NCBI GenBank assembly: GCA_001972305.1
Contig: BDDD01003358.1
Span: 1 to 64,000 of the forward strand
Direction: 5' to 3'
Source of the DNA: Cephalotus follicularis
Taxonomy: Eukaryota; Streptophyta; Magnoliopsida; Oxalidales; Cephalotaceae
Length of the DNA stretch: 64,000 bases
Position numbers and translations under genes: made by a program. The notes under the pieces were generated by a model. That model searched no databases, had not been told where the DNA came from, and worked only from the letters and a program-made list of their open reading frames with translations. This document shows positions 1-10,949 of this stretch, one piece after another; within the stretch, counting starts at the first letter, position 1, and each line of letters begins with the position of its first letter.

Positions 1-272
1 TGATAGGAACCCTAGGATGCGATCCTTATGTTTTATGTTTATTGGTCAAACGTTGATTATTATGTTTCATGTTTTAAATTGGAACCTTATTATGTTTAGA
101 TTTTTTTTTTTCCGCAACCACTTAATATGTTAAATGTTAAGTTTTAAATGTTTTCGTATGACTGCCACGTTTTCGGCTGTCTTTGGCTATTAAAAGTAAA
201 CCCTGTGATTTATTAAGTTATGTTATATATGATATGACCCTGTGACGACTCCCGCCGTCCGGGGGTGTTACA
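1..272 (+). mobile_element. 3' end of an S1-type Gypsy LTR, cut by the window edge
   Basis: The segment ends in GGGGGTGTTACA and matches the last part of solo LTR S1 (about 32440-32711), including the block that encodes GTGACGACTCCCGCCGTC. The sequence after it (GCATGGGTG...) lacks a recognisable TGGTATCAGAGC primer-binding site, so this is more likely a solo LTR or a 3' LTR than a 5' LTR. The start lies outside the window. Confidence 0.75.
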
Positions 273-629
273 GCATGGGTGTTTAAAAACAAGTCAATTT
301 CTTTGAGGATTGTGGATTTATGGCTTATACCGAAATCATATGGTTTGCACAGCTAAAGCTGGGACGATATGGGCTGGGAGGCCGAATGTATTGCATTGGA
401 TCTTACATTTCAAGGGGAGAGCCCAAGAATGTAAATTGGAACTCGTACCTACCTATTTAGATATTATAGTTTGCACAGCTAAAGTTGGGACTATGATATT
501 CTGGATAGATTCGTATCCCTACTAGGAAGCAAGAGGCTTCCTGAATTCCACATGGGGGTGTGGGATATGATTAGAATAGTGGGAGGAGCCGTAATTACAA
601 AAGACCAAGGATTATGGTAATAACATTAA
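273..629 (+). other. Non-coding leader between the LTR end and the Copia gag remnant
   Basis: No coding domain is visible. It holds two near-identical 26-bp stretches that start with TTTGCACAGCTAAAG (about 343 and 471), and a G-rich CACATGGGGGTGTGGGATATG near 550. It may be the LTR or leader of the Copia element that follows, but I cannot define its ends. Confidence 0.35.
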
Positions 630-1614
630 ATGGAATTTTTTGCTAAATTTCACTCTCTGATGTTTCCCCCTTTACAGGTTGGTAGATATATACAGACTCT
701 GCTTAAAATGTCGGTTGGTACAACACTTTCACGCATATTGGAAACTAATAAGCTTACGGGTCCAAACTTTATGGATTGGAAGCGGAATCTGCGCTTAGCA
801 CTCACGAACATGAAGCTCTTTCATGTCATGACTAAGAGCCCCCAAATATTGGGAGGTACTTCAACAGAAGAGCAAAAGGCCAAGAGGTCCAAATGGATAC
901 ACGAGGACGAGCAAGCTCGTTGCCTAGAGATTTTGGGTATGGTCCCAAAATTGCAAAGACAGCACAAGAAACTTGATACCCTTGGAGATATAATTCTCCA
1001 ACTTCAGGAGTTGTATGGATCCCGGTCGAGGACCGAGCGGTTTAACTTGTCCCGTCAGCTCTTTTCTCCAAAAGATGACCGAGGGAGCTTCAATCCATGA
1101 ATATCGAATGAAGATGATAGATCTCATTGAGCAGCTGCATCAGTTAGATCTCACCATGGACAATGATTTTCACATTGACCTAGTACTTTGCTCTCTTCCA
1201 CGGCCGTACTCCCAATTCATCACAAATTTCCTCATGAACAAGGTGAACACGGATCTACCAGTACTTGTGGAAATGCTTCATACGGTCGAAGAAGACATGG
1301 ACCATGGGAAGTCCAAGTCCAATGTGATGCTTCTACCTTCTACTTCTTCCTAGACAACTCCTAATAAGAGAAGATCGAGAGGATCTAAGTCTAAGGGCAA
1401 GGCGCCCATGATTCCTAAATGGAAGAAGAAGAAGAAAGGAAGACAATATACTGGGTCGGCGGGACCAATGGTTGGGGAAGCCATCCTAGTCTCAATCTAA
1501 AAGCTTCAGGATAAAGATTGTTGCTCCCATTATGGGAAGCAAGGTCGATGGCGATCTCAGTGCCGAGAGTTCCAAAAGTCCAAATCAGAAGGTGCCTCAG
1601 GATCAGGTACTTTT
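630..1614 (+). pseudogene. Copia-type gag remnant (UBN2-like) with degraded zinc knuckle
   Basis: The likely gag start is the Met at 708 (MSVGTTLSRILE...), inside an open frame from 630. The reading contains the Copia gag pattern of a GPNFMDWKRNLRLAL segment, a YGSRSRTERF-like helix and, further on, LHTVEEDM. A one-base shift in an A run near 1070 moves the second half into another frame (1015-1353). A stop follows at 1351-1353. At about 1520-1570 the frame CCSHYGKQGRWRSQC resembles a CX2CX4HX4C nucleocapsid knuckle with the second Cys displaced and the His replaced by Arg, so it has decayed. Family known: Ty1/Copia capsid. The lineage within Copia is not resolved. Confidence 0.7.
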
Positions 1615-2210
1615 ATGATTGAGTTTTGTCTAGCTGAAAATGTTAGTTCAACTTGGGTTTTGGATTCAGGTTGTGGAACTAATTTTTGTAACTCTTTGCA
1701 GGGGCTAAGAGGAGCTAGAAAGCTGGATGCTAGGGAAGCAATGGACTTACACCTTGGTGATGGGTCGAGGATTCACACCACTTTTGTAGGCGTTTTTGAG
1801 TTGTCTTTATTGAATAGGAATGTAATAAAACTTGATCTTTGTTTTTATGTCAGGAACCTTGTAAGGAATGCTATTTATGTTTCCTATTTGTATAATATGG
1901 GCATGGAGCTCAGTTTTTCTGTAAATGGCTATAGAATTATACATAATAAGGTTCTTATATGTGATGGACACATAGACAATGGGATTTATGTTTTAAATAC
2001 AAATCAACAAATGGATTTGACAATTCAAACTGGAACTAGCACTAAAAGACAAAGAGAGATTAGCGATGTAAATCCTTCATATATATGGCACTGTAGATTA
2101 GGTCATGCTAGCGATGATAGATTGACACGTTTGGTTAAGGATGGTCTTCTAGACATCCAGGACAAGGAGTCATTTCCAACATGCGAGACATGTCTTATTG
2201 GAAAGATGAC
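1615..2210 (+). pseudogene. Copia protease and pre-integrase domain, truncated
   Basis: The frame shows the Copia aspartic protease signature WVLDSGCGTNFC (about 1654-1690), then a long pre-integrase region with the zinc-binding pattern WHCRLGHAS...CETC (about 2088-2199) that precedes Copia integrase. Reading stops being Copia at 2210, where the sequence passes directly into CACCCCGTTATT, the 5' border of a minus-strand chromovirus LTR. Integrase, RT and RNase H are missing. The abrupt junction without a target-site duplication shows that this element was truncated by deletion, not simply opened by an insertion. Confidence 0.75.
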
Positions 2211-2632
2211 CACCCCGTTATTCAATACATTGACAACATATATGGTGATATCAGGAATAAGTATAATTATTCAGCATTCCATAACAGTTCAAAATATATG
2301 CGGAAGCATTCTCATCAGCAACTCAATACATAAGCGGAAGCAGTCATATTCGGATAATTTAAAACACAAATCATCAACACGCAGCCCATACTACGTGCAG
2401 GTACAACCAACAATATCCTTATACATAAGGAAAATACAACAGAGTACGGGGCATGATCCGTTCAATACAAAATATAGTACATCGACAAAATAACAACCTT
2501 GGCTCGAAAATAGAAGCCCTCCAAGCTTCAGCAGCAATCCTCAAACGTCCTTGCTCAATCTGAAATTGTAGGGGATTAGCCGTTGTCCTCACTTGGCTAA
2601 GTAGGAAGATAATGCATGCTAAGGAATATATG
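2211..2632 (-). mobile_element. Element C 3' LTR, fragment 1
   Basis: The segment begins CACCCCGTTATTC and continues with the minus-strand chromovirus LTR pattern GGTGATATCAG...GCGGAAGCA...CTACGTGC...TGTCCTCACTTGGCTAAGTAGG, seen in full at 39052, 49917 and 26007. The first three or four bases (TGT) and the flank are lost. It is interrupted at 2633 by element D. Confidence 0.8.
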
Positions 2633-2806
2633 TGTAATAACCGCAACTTCAATTAATGTATATTGATCCAAATTAGAAATAAAATATACATTTTAATTGA
2701 GTTATTTATCCAATTATATTAATTTCTATGATTTGTATTTGCTCGGGATGATTGGATGTGCAATTGGCGAAGTATCAAAGATTGGGAAACCCTAATCTAG
2801 CCCAAA

Positions 2807-2887
2807 CAGCCGACTGTCACAGGGCAACAGTCGACTGTTTGCTACGTGTTGAAGGTAGTCGACTGCCCACTATAGCCAGTCGACTGG
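2807..2887 (+). repeat. Phased TCGA array 1 in element D LTR (CAGTCGACTG type)
   Basis: There are four copies of CAGTCGACTG or a one-base variant, with core centres starting at 2810, 2831, 2859 and 2880. The steps are 21, 28 and 21 bp. The array lies about 250 bp upstream of the TATA-like box. Confidence 0.85.
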
Positions 2888-3135
2888 ATTTGCCTAGGAC
2901 AGATTCCTGGCATGTGCAGGGACAAGAATGACAGGTGGGTAAGAGGCACATGCTTCTCACCACCTGCCAGAACATGCAAAAGTGAATGTTTGCATGTTCT
3001 CTGCCGGTTTACAACCTACAAATTGATAATTAATGAGAGAAAGTGAAGTGAGGAATGCATGTCATGTAAAGAAAGAGAGAAAAGATGAGTGCATGTGACT
3101 TAGAGGGAATCTGACGAATTCAACAGGCTTTGACC

Positions 3136-3142
3136 TTATATC
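3136..3142 (+). promoter_or_regulatory. TATA-like box, element D 5' LTR
   Basis: TTATATC in the context CCTTATATCAG. The same context occurs at the matching place in the LTRs of A (10184-10190), B, C, C2 and F. The start site is not determined. Confidence 0.5.
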
Positions 3143-3260
3143 AGTTGTTAGAATGGTGAAATGAATTTTAGAAAACACTGAGTGAAGAGAGGAATCATTG
3201 GAGCTTGCATTGGGTGATTTAGAGAGCTCAAAAGGAGGACTTGAAAGCCTTAGACTCTTG

Positions 3261-3266
3261 GTAAGT
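3261..3266 (+). promoter_or_regulatory. Putative 5' splice donor in LTR (element D)
   Basis: The sequence CTCTTG/GTAAGT is a consensus plant donor, 119-125 bp after the TATA-like box. It is kept in every A/B-type LTR here although the flanks differ. Paired with the acceptor at 5275 it would define an intron of 2,015 nt. Confidence 0.5.
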
Positions 3267-3891
3267 TCTCAATCCGAATTCTCAGTTATTATAGTGATAA
3301 AATGACTAGGAAAATGTTGTATATCTTCTGTTAATGGGTTAGAATTAACAACCTTTGGAATTGAAATAGAAAGTAATAATGGGATCAAGTGGAATTGGTG
3401 ATATAGTCTCTAGAATGGATTGTAATTGTTGTTAGTGTTAGGATATATGCTTAATGATTCATAAGTATGAATATATCTTCTGTCAACACACTTAAGATCA
3501 ATGAATCCTAGATTGAAGGGTACTTGACATGGAATTCAAAAGGGAAATTGGGAAAGAAAAGTTAAGAATTAAATGGATTAATGATTAACCACTGTTAGAG
3601 TTATTGAAACTTACTGGTACTGATGCATGTATTCATAAACAAACATGCATAGATTGATTCCGCTGGAATTGAAAGAGTGATTGGTGAAAAGTGACTTGGA
3701 ACACAAAGAGAAAGATCATATTCAATTGATCTTGGGATAGCGAATTGAGGTAGGGGTAATGATATGTTATGGAAGATATGAGTATGCATATTATGTATGG
3801 TTATTTTTTGCATGATTACATGTATTGAAACTGATTGGAAAATGAACTTGAAATGCATGACTTGCCATTTCTGCATCTTTCTGGGCAGAGG

Positions 3892-4001
3892 CAGTCGACT
3901 TCCACCCTTGGTAGTCGACTACTCAACCTATCCAGTCGACTGCCAAGGCAAAGCAGTCGACTACACAACCCAACAGCCGACTGGTTCTTGATGCAGCCAA
4001 C
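3892..4001 (+). repeat. Phased TCGA array 2 in element D LTR
   Basis: Six CAGTCGACTG-type sites have core starts at 3895, 3915, 3936, 3957, 3977 and 3997, so the steps are 20, 21, 21, 20 and 20 bp. The last two cores have decayed to CCGA and CCAA. The array lies inside the putative leader intron. Confidence 0.85.
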
Positions 4002-5182
4002 TGTTCTGGGTAGAAATTTCATAACATTGATTGAATTGCTACTGTTTGGTACTGTTATTGAATTGTAAACGTTACCATCATATAGTATACACTGTTTGAT
4101 GTTACTTAACATCGCTACTATCATATTTCAACGATCGAACGAATTATGCATTATATGTACAATTAATGGTTTAACCATCGTTTTCAAATGAAAACTACCA
4201 TTTACAAGAAACTACTGATTTAACACATACTGTTTTACTGCCTACTATATTATTTCCAACTGGAAACCACAAATGTTACAGATATCGTTTTCCTCCTATG
4301 AGATGTACGATTACTGAATTGTTAATGTTTCTAAAGAAAACAATTTTCATATTGCATATTATACACATATGTAATATTACATTGAATTGCACTGATTGAA
4401 TGGATTGCCTATGTTTACTGCCGTTAGTCGAGTGATAGGAGCCATCACTGACTACGGAGGTGGTCCTATGTGCAAGGAGTTGGCTAGAGCATCCACCCAA
4501 ACTGTTCTGCATCGCAGATACTGATTGTTAGCTACCCGCTAAATGCCGGTAGTACTGTTTGCCTCCTATCATCAGCGGAGTTGGGGTGATAGCTAGGTGG
4601 CTCGACGTAGGCTAGGGGTTAGCGACGTCTTGAGCCCAATACTGGTCTTCGGACAAAATACTGTACTGATTGATTGTACCCTTGTGCGGTATTTTTGCAT
4701 ATGGATTGTTTATGGTCACTTGGCATGATTGCTCATATATTGGCTCATTTAAATGTTATTTTGAGATAAACTGTCATACATACTGCATTCATATATTCCT
4801 TATCATACATTATCTTCCTACTTAGCCAAGTGAGGACAACGACTAACCCCTACAATTTCAGATTAAGCAAAGACGTGTGGAGTTTGCCGCTGAAGCTTGG
4901 AGAGCTTCTATTTTCGTTAAGGTTGTTATTTATGATGTTGTTCTGTAATTGAAATTGAACGGTTCATACCTCGTTGTGTTGTATTTCCTTTTATGTACGG
5001 ATAATTGTTGTTTTTACCCGCACGTAGTATGGGATGCGTGCGGACGGTTGTATTATATTCCGGCTTATCGAATGCTTCCGCAATTTATTTATGAATTGTG
5101 CTGGAATATTATTTATGCTTATTTCTGATATCTCCATATATGCTTGTCTTGACATAAACCGAAATAACGGGGTGTGACAGCA

Positions 5183-5194
5183 TGGTATCAGAGC
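5183..5194 (+). other. Primer-binding site, element D
   Basis: TGGTATCAGAGC, complementary to the 3' end of initiator tRNA-Met, three bases after the LTR end (5179). This is where minus-strand DNA synthesis would start. Confidence 0.85.
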
Positions 5195-5274
5195 ATATTC
5201 CATATATGCTAAGCTGGGATAAGTTTCTCGGAAATTGAGTGAATTGTTTCCTAATGATTTTGTCATTTCATATA

Positions 5275-5284
5275 GGAAACAAAA
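5275..5284 (+). promoter_or_regulatory. Putative 3' splice acceptor before gag ATG (element D)
   Basis: CCTAATGATTTTGTCATTTC followed by ATATAG/G gives a CTAAT branch-point candidate about 24 nt before the AG at 5274-5275. The gag ATG starts at 5284. The same arrangement is seen in A, B, C2 and F. Confidence 0.45.
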
Positions 5285-6963
5285 TGGATCTAAGAAGAGG
5301 CAGACGTGGAAGGCGTAGAGCTGACGAGGGGAACAATGCCCCGCCTGTTCACGAAAATGCCCCGGAAGTGAATGTCCCTCCAGTACACGATGAGAGGAGT
5401 AACTTTGAACGAATGGCTGATCTTTTCCAACAGCAGATCCAAGCCAATGCAGCAAACATGGAACAGATGAGACAGATGTATGAGGCTACTCAAGCCTGAC
5501 AGTGTATTCCAGGAGTAAATCATGTTGGCGATTTTGGCTGAGACCTGGAGCGGTTCATGTGATAGAATCCTCCAACCTATAATGGTGAATTGAATGCTAC
5601 CGTAGCTGAACGAAGGATCAGGGACCTGGAAAAGATATTTGCTGCTCTAGAATGCACTGATGACCAAAAGCTTAATTTTGCTGTCTACCGCTTGCGGGGC
5701 GAGGCAACTTATTGGTGGGAGAGAACTGAAGCGAAATGGGAAACCCGTGGACTTGATAGGACTTGGGACAGATTCCAGTCCGAGTTTCTTGATACTTATG
5801 TACCGCAGATTGAGCGAGATCGTTGGGAGATAGAACTGATGGAGTTACGTCAAGGAGATATGACGGTAGCTCAATACCAGACCAGATTTGTGGAGCTGGC
5901 GAGACACACACCTTATCTTGTGGAGGGTGAGTCACGGATGATCCTTTTGGTTCTTAAAGGGCCTTCGACCAGATATCAGATCCAAATTGTTATTGTTACA
6001 GCTGACCAGTTTTGTTGATGTTGCTGAGAGAGCAATGATTCTGGAAGCTGATGCGAATGAAAGGAGAGCAGAACGGTCTCGAGTTGTTCCATCGAGGGCT
6101 ACACAGTCAAGGGGGAAGGGAAACAATAATCCTGCTAAGTCAACCAGATTTGACAACAAAAGGCAAGAAAGTTATCAACGCACATGATCAAGGACACCTA
6201 ACCGAAACAGTCAACCGAATGCAAGTGGATGTACCTTCTATGGTCGTCCGAATCATAATGGGTCTGAATGCTGGAAGAAGACGGGAAAGTGCTTAAGGTG
6301 TGGTTCACAAGGTCACATGGTGATAAATTGCCCAATGACTAGGGAACAAGTACGCGGCCAACAAGGAAGTGCTGGTGCTAGTGGCAGTGTTGCGGCGGCT
6401 CAACCGCGAAGAGACACCGGAAAGGGGATTATGAAAGGTAGGGTCTATACCTTATCTAAAGATGATGTGCCAGAATCTACTACTGTTGTGAGAGGTACTA
6501 TCTATATATCTGGCATATTAGCTCATGTATTGATTGACCCTGGTGCAACGCATTCATTCATTGCATCTGAGTTTGCTCACAAATTGCATGGCATTACTTC
6601 TAGACTATCATATGTTTTGGAAGTGGGTACTCCTGCGGGTACTTGTCTTTTATCTGATACTGTTATGAAAGACTGTGAAATCGTGATAGCTGGGATTGAA
6701 CTATCTGCTAACTTGATAGTATTACCTATCCAAGATTTTGATATAATCTTGGGAATGGATTGGCTGTATACTCATCATGCTTGTGTTGATTGCTACAACA
6801 AGATGATGACATTTTATTTACAAGATGGGACGGAGTGCAAATTTATCGGAGAGAAGAATGCTACTGCTCCGATCATTTCATATATAGGAGCACAAAAATA
6901 TCTCAAGCAAGGATGCGAAGGTTACTTGGCGATGTGATTGATCATACGAAAGGGACGCCTAAC
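5284..6963 (+). pseudogene. Element D gag and protease remnant
   Basis: It starts MDLRRGRRGRR, the N-terminus shared by all chromovirus copies here. The frame then shows the capsid (RDLEKIFAALECTDDQKL, YWWERTEAKWE), two nucleocapsid knuckles, and a protease with [10 protein letters not shown] (about 6528-6565), ILGMDWL and [13 protein letters not shown]. The first knuckle has lost a Cys (CTFYGRPNH), while the second (CLRCGSQGHMVINC) is intact. Stops at 5498 (CGA to TGA), near 5540 and 5562-5567, frameshifts near 6010 and 6190, and a one-base loss near 6930 make it non-functional. The aspartic protease motif reads D-P-G rather than the usual D-S-G or D-T-G, as in the other copies. Nothing after the protease linker remains. 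Confidence 0.8.
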
Positions 6964-7636
6964 ATGATAGAAAAGGTAACATTTACTACCGGAGATTAGC
7001 GAGCATTTTAAGAAAGAACATCTACAATGCAGATAAGTTTGGGTGATACTCTAGCCAACTCCTGGCACCTAGGATCCCCACCATAGCCAGTGACCTCTGC
7101 CATCACTCGACTAACAGAAATAAACATAGACAATCAATTCAATCAATGCAATTCGATAATAATATTACATATATAAATAATATGCAATATTAAAGTGCTT
7201 TCTTTAGAAACATATAACAATTCAGTGATCGTACATCTCATAAGAGAAAAACGATATCAATACAATATCAATACAGTAGTGGTTTCCAGTTTGGGAAACA
7301 AAACAGTAGGTTCCTCACATAGGAGGAAAATAAATATTTCTTTTAAACAATAAGTTTTCATTTGAAAATGATAATTGATATCATAAATTGTGCATATAGA
7401 ACTTAGTTGTTCAATCTTTGGAAATATGGAACAATAGGTTTATAACTATCACTAGTATATACTAATTAACAGTAGCATATACCGAAACAATAGCAAAACA
7501 GTAGCAATTCAAATTTGGGTCCAATCAGTATCAATATCTGAACTTTAACCCAGGACAGTCGGCTGTTCTCAAGAACAGTTGGCTGTTTTGATTGAGCAGT
7601 CGACTGTTTTCTCTTAACAGTCGACTGGATGCATTG
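6964..7636 (-). mobile_element. Element C 3' LTR, fragment 2
   Basis: It is minus-strand LTR sequence from ATGATAGAAAAGGTAAC onward and aligns with 50515-51330 of the F LTR. It ends at the CATTG target duplication of element B and resumes at 33184. It holds the first four sites of a six-site TCGA array. Confidence 0.8.
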
Positions 7637-9679
7637 TGTCACACCCCGTTATTCGGTTCCATTAAGACAAGCATATGTGGTGATATCAGTATTAACATAA
7701 TACTCCAGCATTAATTTAACAGTATATAAACAATATGCGGAAGTAGTCAATAAGCCGAAATATAAATACAACGCCCACACGCATCGCATACTACGTGCGG
7801 GTACAAGTCAAAATTATCCTTAACATAAGGAAGAAAATACAACAGTACACGGAGTGTCATCCGTTCAGTACAATTACAGTACAACATAAGGAAATAACAA
7901 CCTTAATATCGAAAATAAGAAGCTCTCCAAGCTTCAACAGTACTCCCCAAGTCTTTGCTCAATCTGAAATTGTAGGGGGTTAGCCGTTGTCCTCACTTGG
8001 CTAAGTAGGTAAATAAAGCATGTAGAAGAAAATATACATGCAAATATGTAAAACAGATAATGCAATGTCATATGTAATTATTTCCAATAGATACGCAATC
8101 ATGCCAAGTGGCCATAGATAGTACATATGCAAGAATACCGCACAAGGGTACAATCAATTCATACAGTGGTTTGGGTGTCACCTGTCGCTAACTCCTAGCA
8201 CCAACTGTGCACCACCTAACTATCACCTTTACTCCAAAGATGACAGGTAGGTAACATTTACTACCGACGTTGGCGGGTAGTTTAACAATGAAAATCTGTA
8301 ATGCAGACAGTAAGGGTGATACTCTGGCCAACTCCTAGCACCCAGAATCACATCCATAGTCAGTGATATCCTCCATCACTAAACTATGGCAGTAAGCATA
8401 GACAATAAATTCATTCAGTGCAATTCAATAATAATACTACATATATAATTAATATGCAATATCATAAAACATTTCAGTGATCGTATGTCTCATATGAGAA
8501 AAACGATATCAGTACAGTGGTGGTTCTCGATTGGAGAACAAAATAGTAACAGTGCCTCTAGTGAGAGGAAAATATCAGTTGGTATAACAAGATTTTCAAA
8601 TAGAAAACCTTTTACAAAACCATTGTTTATGCTTTAAGCATTAAGTTGGTAAATCCGTGAATATGTATGCATATCAATAGAATTTTACCCAATAACAGTA
8701 ATAATGATTACATTATAACATATCAGGAATGTTTGCAACCACAATCAGTTCATTTGATCAATTTACAATTTTCTACATTTTCGGGTCTAAAGCGTCGACA
8801 GTTAGTATTTAAGCGTCGACGGTTAAACACCCGGCGTCGACATTACACAGTTTGAGCGTCGACATTCTATGCATTACTATGTCATTTTCATATTAAAGCG
8901 TCGACAGTTACATTGTCGATGCTTCTGGGTTTCATACGAATCCCAGGAGCACTTTCAAAACAGGGGATGCATGGAAATCAATTTAACTCAGTACAATTCA
9001 TCATGCAACCAAGTATCAACTATCATAACATACTACACATGTTATATATTCAAAAACATGTCTAAATCATCTACCTCAAATGCTATCCCAAGATCAATTT
9101 GGAAGTGATCTTCCACTTTGTTTATCCAAGCTTTTCACCAACAAAGCTTCCAAATCCAGCAAGATTAATCTATATCATGCATGTTTACAGGTTTTAGATA
9201 CGAATTCAGTAGGTTAAATAGTCATCTAACGATGATAACATCAAGGAATTGAACCAAAGCTTATAATCACTAAGCTCCATCTCTTTGAACAACATAACAA
9301 GTTCAAGTTCTAATCCTAGATTCTCTCCCTAAGGTTTGTCAATAGTGGACATGCATATCAATTCAATCTATCTCCATAATTGTTAATCATAACAACAACA
9401 AGGGATTTCGGTTACTTACCAAATCCAGGTGATGTTCCCAAGCTTTCCTCTCTTTGCTTCAAGTTTCTTCCTCCTCTGGCAATCCTCCAATAATTATCCC
9501 GTTGAACTCACAATTCTCTCAGTGTTTCTAACACTCAAATAGATCAAACACCAGCTGATATAAGAGTTCAATTTGTGCCTTTAATTTTCCACAGTTGGTT
9601 TAGCCTTTAGTGCCCAACCCTCTCTCTCCTTCATGCATGCTCCCTCTTTTGTTCTTACTTTAAGTTTGTAGATTGTGCA
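7637..9679 (-). mobile_element. Element B 3' LTR, distal part
   Basis: It starts (plus sense) TGTCACACCCCGTTATTCGG and runs to the A insertion point. The last five bases, GTGCA (9675-9679), are the duplicated target. It includes a TCGA array (8791-8919), the hairpin block (about 8257-8278) and the donor motif ACTTAC near 9416, all in minus sense. Confidence 0.88.
8791..8919 (-). repeat. Phased TCGA array 2, element B 3' LTR (AAGCGTCGAC type)
   Basis: Cores start at 8795, 8816, 8837, 8859, 8901 and 8916. Most sites read AGCGTCGAC. Steps are 21, 21, 22 and 42 bp; the last (15) is shortened by a small deletion compared with the 5' LTR copy at 27151-27278, where it is 21. Confidence 0.8.
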
Positions 9680-9853
9680 TGTAATAACCGTAACTTCAAT
9701 TAATGTATATTAATCCAATTTTGAAATAAAATATACATTTTAACTGAGTTATTTGTCCAATTATATTAAATTCTATGATTGGTAACTGCTTGGGATGATT
9801 GGATGTGCAATTGGAGAAGTATCAAAGATTGGGAAACCCTAAACCAGCCCAAA

Positions 9854-9934
9854 CAGCCGACTGTCACAGGGCAACAGTCGACTGTTTGCTACGTGTTGTA
9901 GGCAGTCGACTGCCCACTAATTCCAGTCGACTGG
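9854..9934 (+). repeat. Phased TCGA array 1, element A 5' LTR
   Basis: Four CAGTCGACTG-type sites have core starts at 9857, 9878, 9906 and 9927. The steps of 21, 28 and 21 bp are identical to array 1 of element D. Confidence 0.85.
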
Positions 9935-10183
9935 ATTTGCCCAAGACAGATTCCTGGCATGTGCAGGGACAAGAATGATAGGTGGGTAGGAGGCACATGC
10001 TTCTCACCACCTGCCAGAACATGCAAAAGTGAATGTTTGCATGTTCTCTGCAGATATACAACCTACAAATTGATTAATAATGAGAGAAAATGGAAGTGAG
10101 GGATGCATGTGATGGAAAGAAAGAGAGAAAAGATGAGTGCATGTGACTTAGAATGAATCTGACGAATTTAACAGATTTTGACC

Positions 10184-10190
10184 TTATATC
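10184..10190 (+). promoter_or_regulatory. TATA-like box, element A 5' LTR
   Basis: TTATATC in ACCTTATATCAGCTG, 134 bp before the GTAAGT donor at 10318. Conserved context in all A/B-type LTRs of the window. Confidence 0.5.
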
Positions 10191-10317
10191 AGCTGTTGAA
10201 TGGTGTAATGAGTGTTAGAAAAAACTGAGTGAAGTGAGAGTTGCTAAGGATTATTGAAAGCTTGCATTGGAGATGTTAGAAAGCTCAAAAGGAAGACTTT
10301 AAGGCTTTAGACTCTTG

Positions 10318-10323
10318 GTAAGT
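10318..10323 (+). promoter_or_regulatory. Putative 5' splice donor in LTR (element A)
   Basis: CTCTTG/GTAAGT. The partner acceptor ends at 12494 (CCATATAG/GAAACAG), eight bases before the gag ATG at 12503. The predicted intron is 2,177 nt and would remove array 2, the hairpin block, the LTR end and the PBS. Confidence 0.5.
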
Positions 10324-10949
10324 TCTCAATCCGAATTCTCTATTGTTATGATGATAATATGGCTAGGAGAATGTTGTATATCTTCTGTTAATGGATTAGA
10401 ATTAACAACCTTTTGAATTGAAATGGAAAGTAGTAATGGGATCAAGTGGAATTGGTGATATAGTCTCTAGAATGGATTTTAATTGTTGTTAGTGTTAGGA
10501 TATATGCTTAGTGGTTCCTAAGTATGAATATATCTTCTGTCAACACACTTAAGATCAATGAATCCTAGATTGAATGGTACTTGACATGGAATTCAAAGAA
10601 AAAATTGGGAAAAAAGGAAAGTTAAGACTTGAATGGATTAATGATTAACCACTGTTAGAGTTATTGAAACCTACTGGTACTAATGCACATGTCCATAAAA
10701 CATGCATACATAGATTGAACGTGCTCGATTGAAAAGTGATTGGTGAAAAGGCTTGGAAACACAAAGAGAAAGATCAAACTCAATTGATCTTGGGATAGCG
10801 ATTTGAGGTAGGGGTAATGATATGTTATGGAAGATATGAGTATGCATATTATGTATGGCTATTTTGTGCATGATTACATGTGTTGAAATTGATTGGAAAT
10901 TGAACTTGAAATGCACGACTTGCCATTTTTTGCATTTTCTTGGCAGAGG

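Larger units (their letters stand above)
2633..5179 (+). mobile_element. Element D 5' LTR
   Basis: It starts TGTAATAACCGC and ends GGGGTGTGACA, and the primer-binding site follows. At 2,547 bp the LTR is long, as in the Tekay/Del clade. It carries two TCGA-centred arrays (2807-2887 and 3892-4001), a TATA-like box (3136-3142), a GTAAGT donor (3261) and the conserved hairpin block near 4532-4552. Confidence 0.85.
2633..6963 (+). mobile_element. Element D: truncated chromovirus (5' LTR-PBS-gag-PR)
   Basis: The 5' LTR, tRNA-Met-type primer-binding site, gag and protease are present in the usual order. The remainder (RT to 3' LTR) is missing. At 6963/6964 the reading switches from the post-protease linker to minus-strand LTR sequence of element C (ATGATAGAAAAGGTAACATTT), so one deletion removed the right part of D and about 240 bp of the LTR it had entered. 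The candidate left target duplication is ATATG (2628-2632); its partner is lost. Confidence 0.8.

Noticed and set aside
5183-5194. tRNA gene fragment
   Set aside because: The match to the tRNA-Met 3' end is limited to the primer-binding site; no cloverleaf surrounds it.
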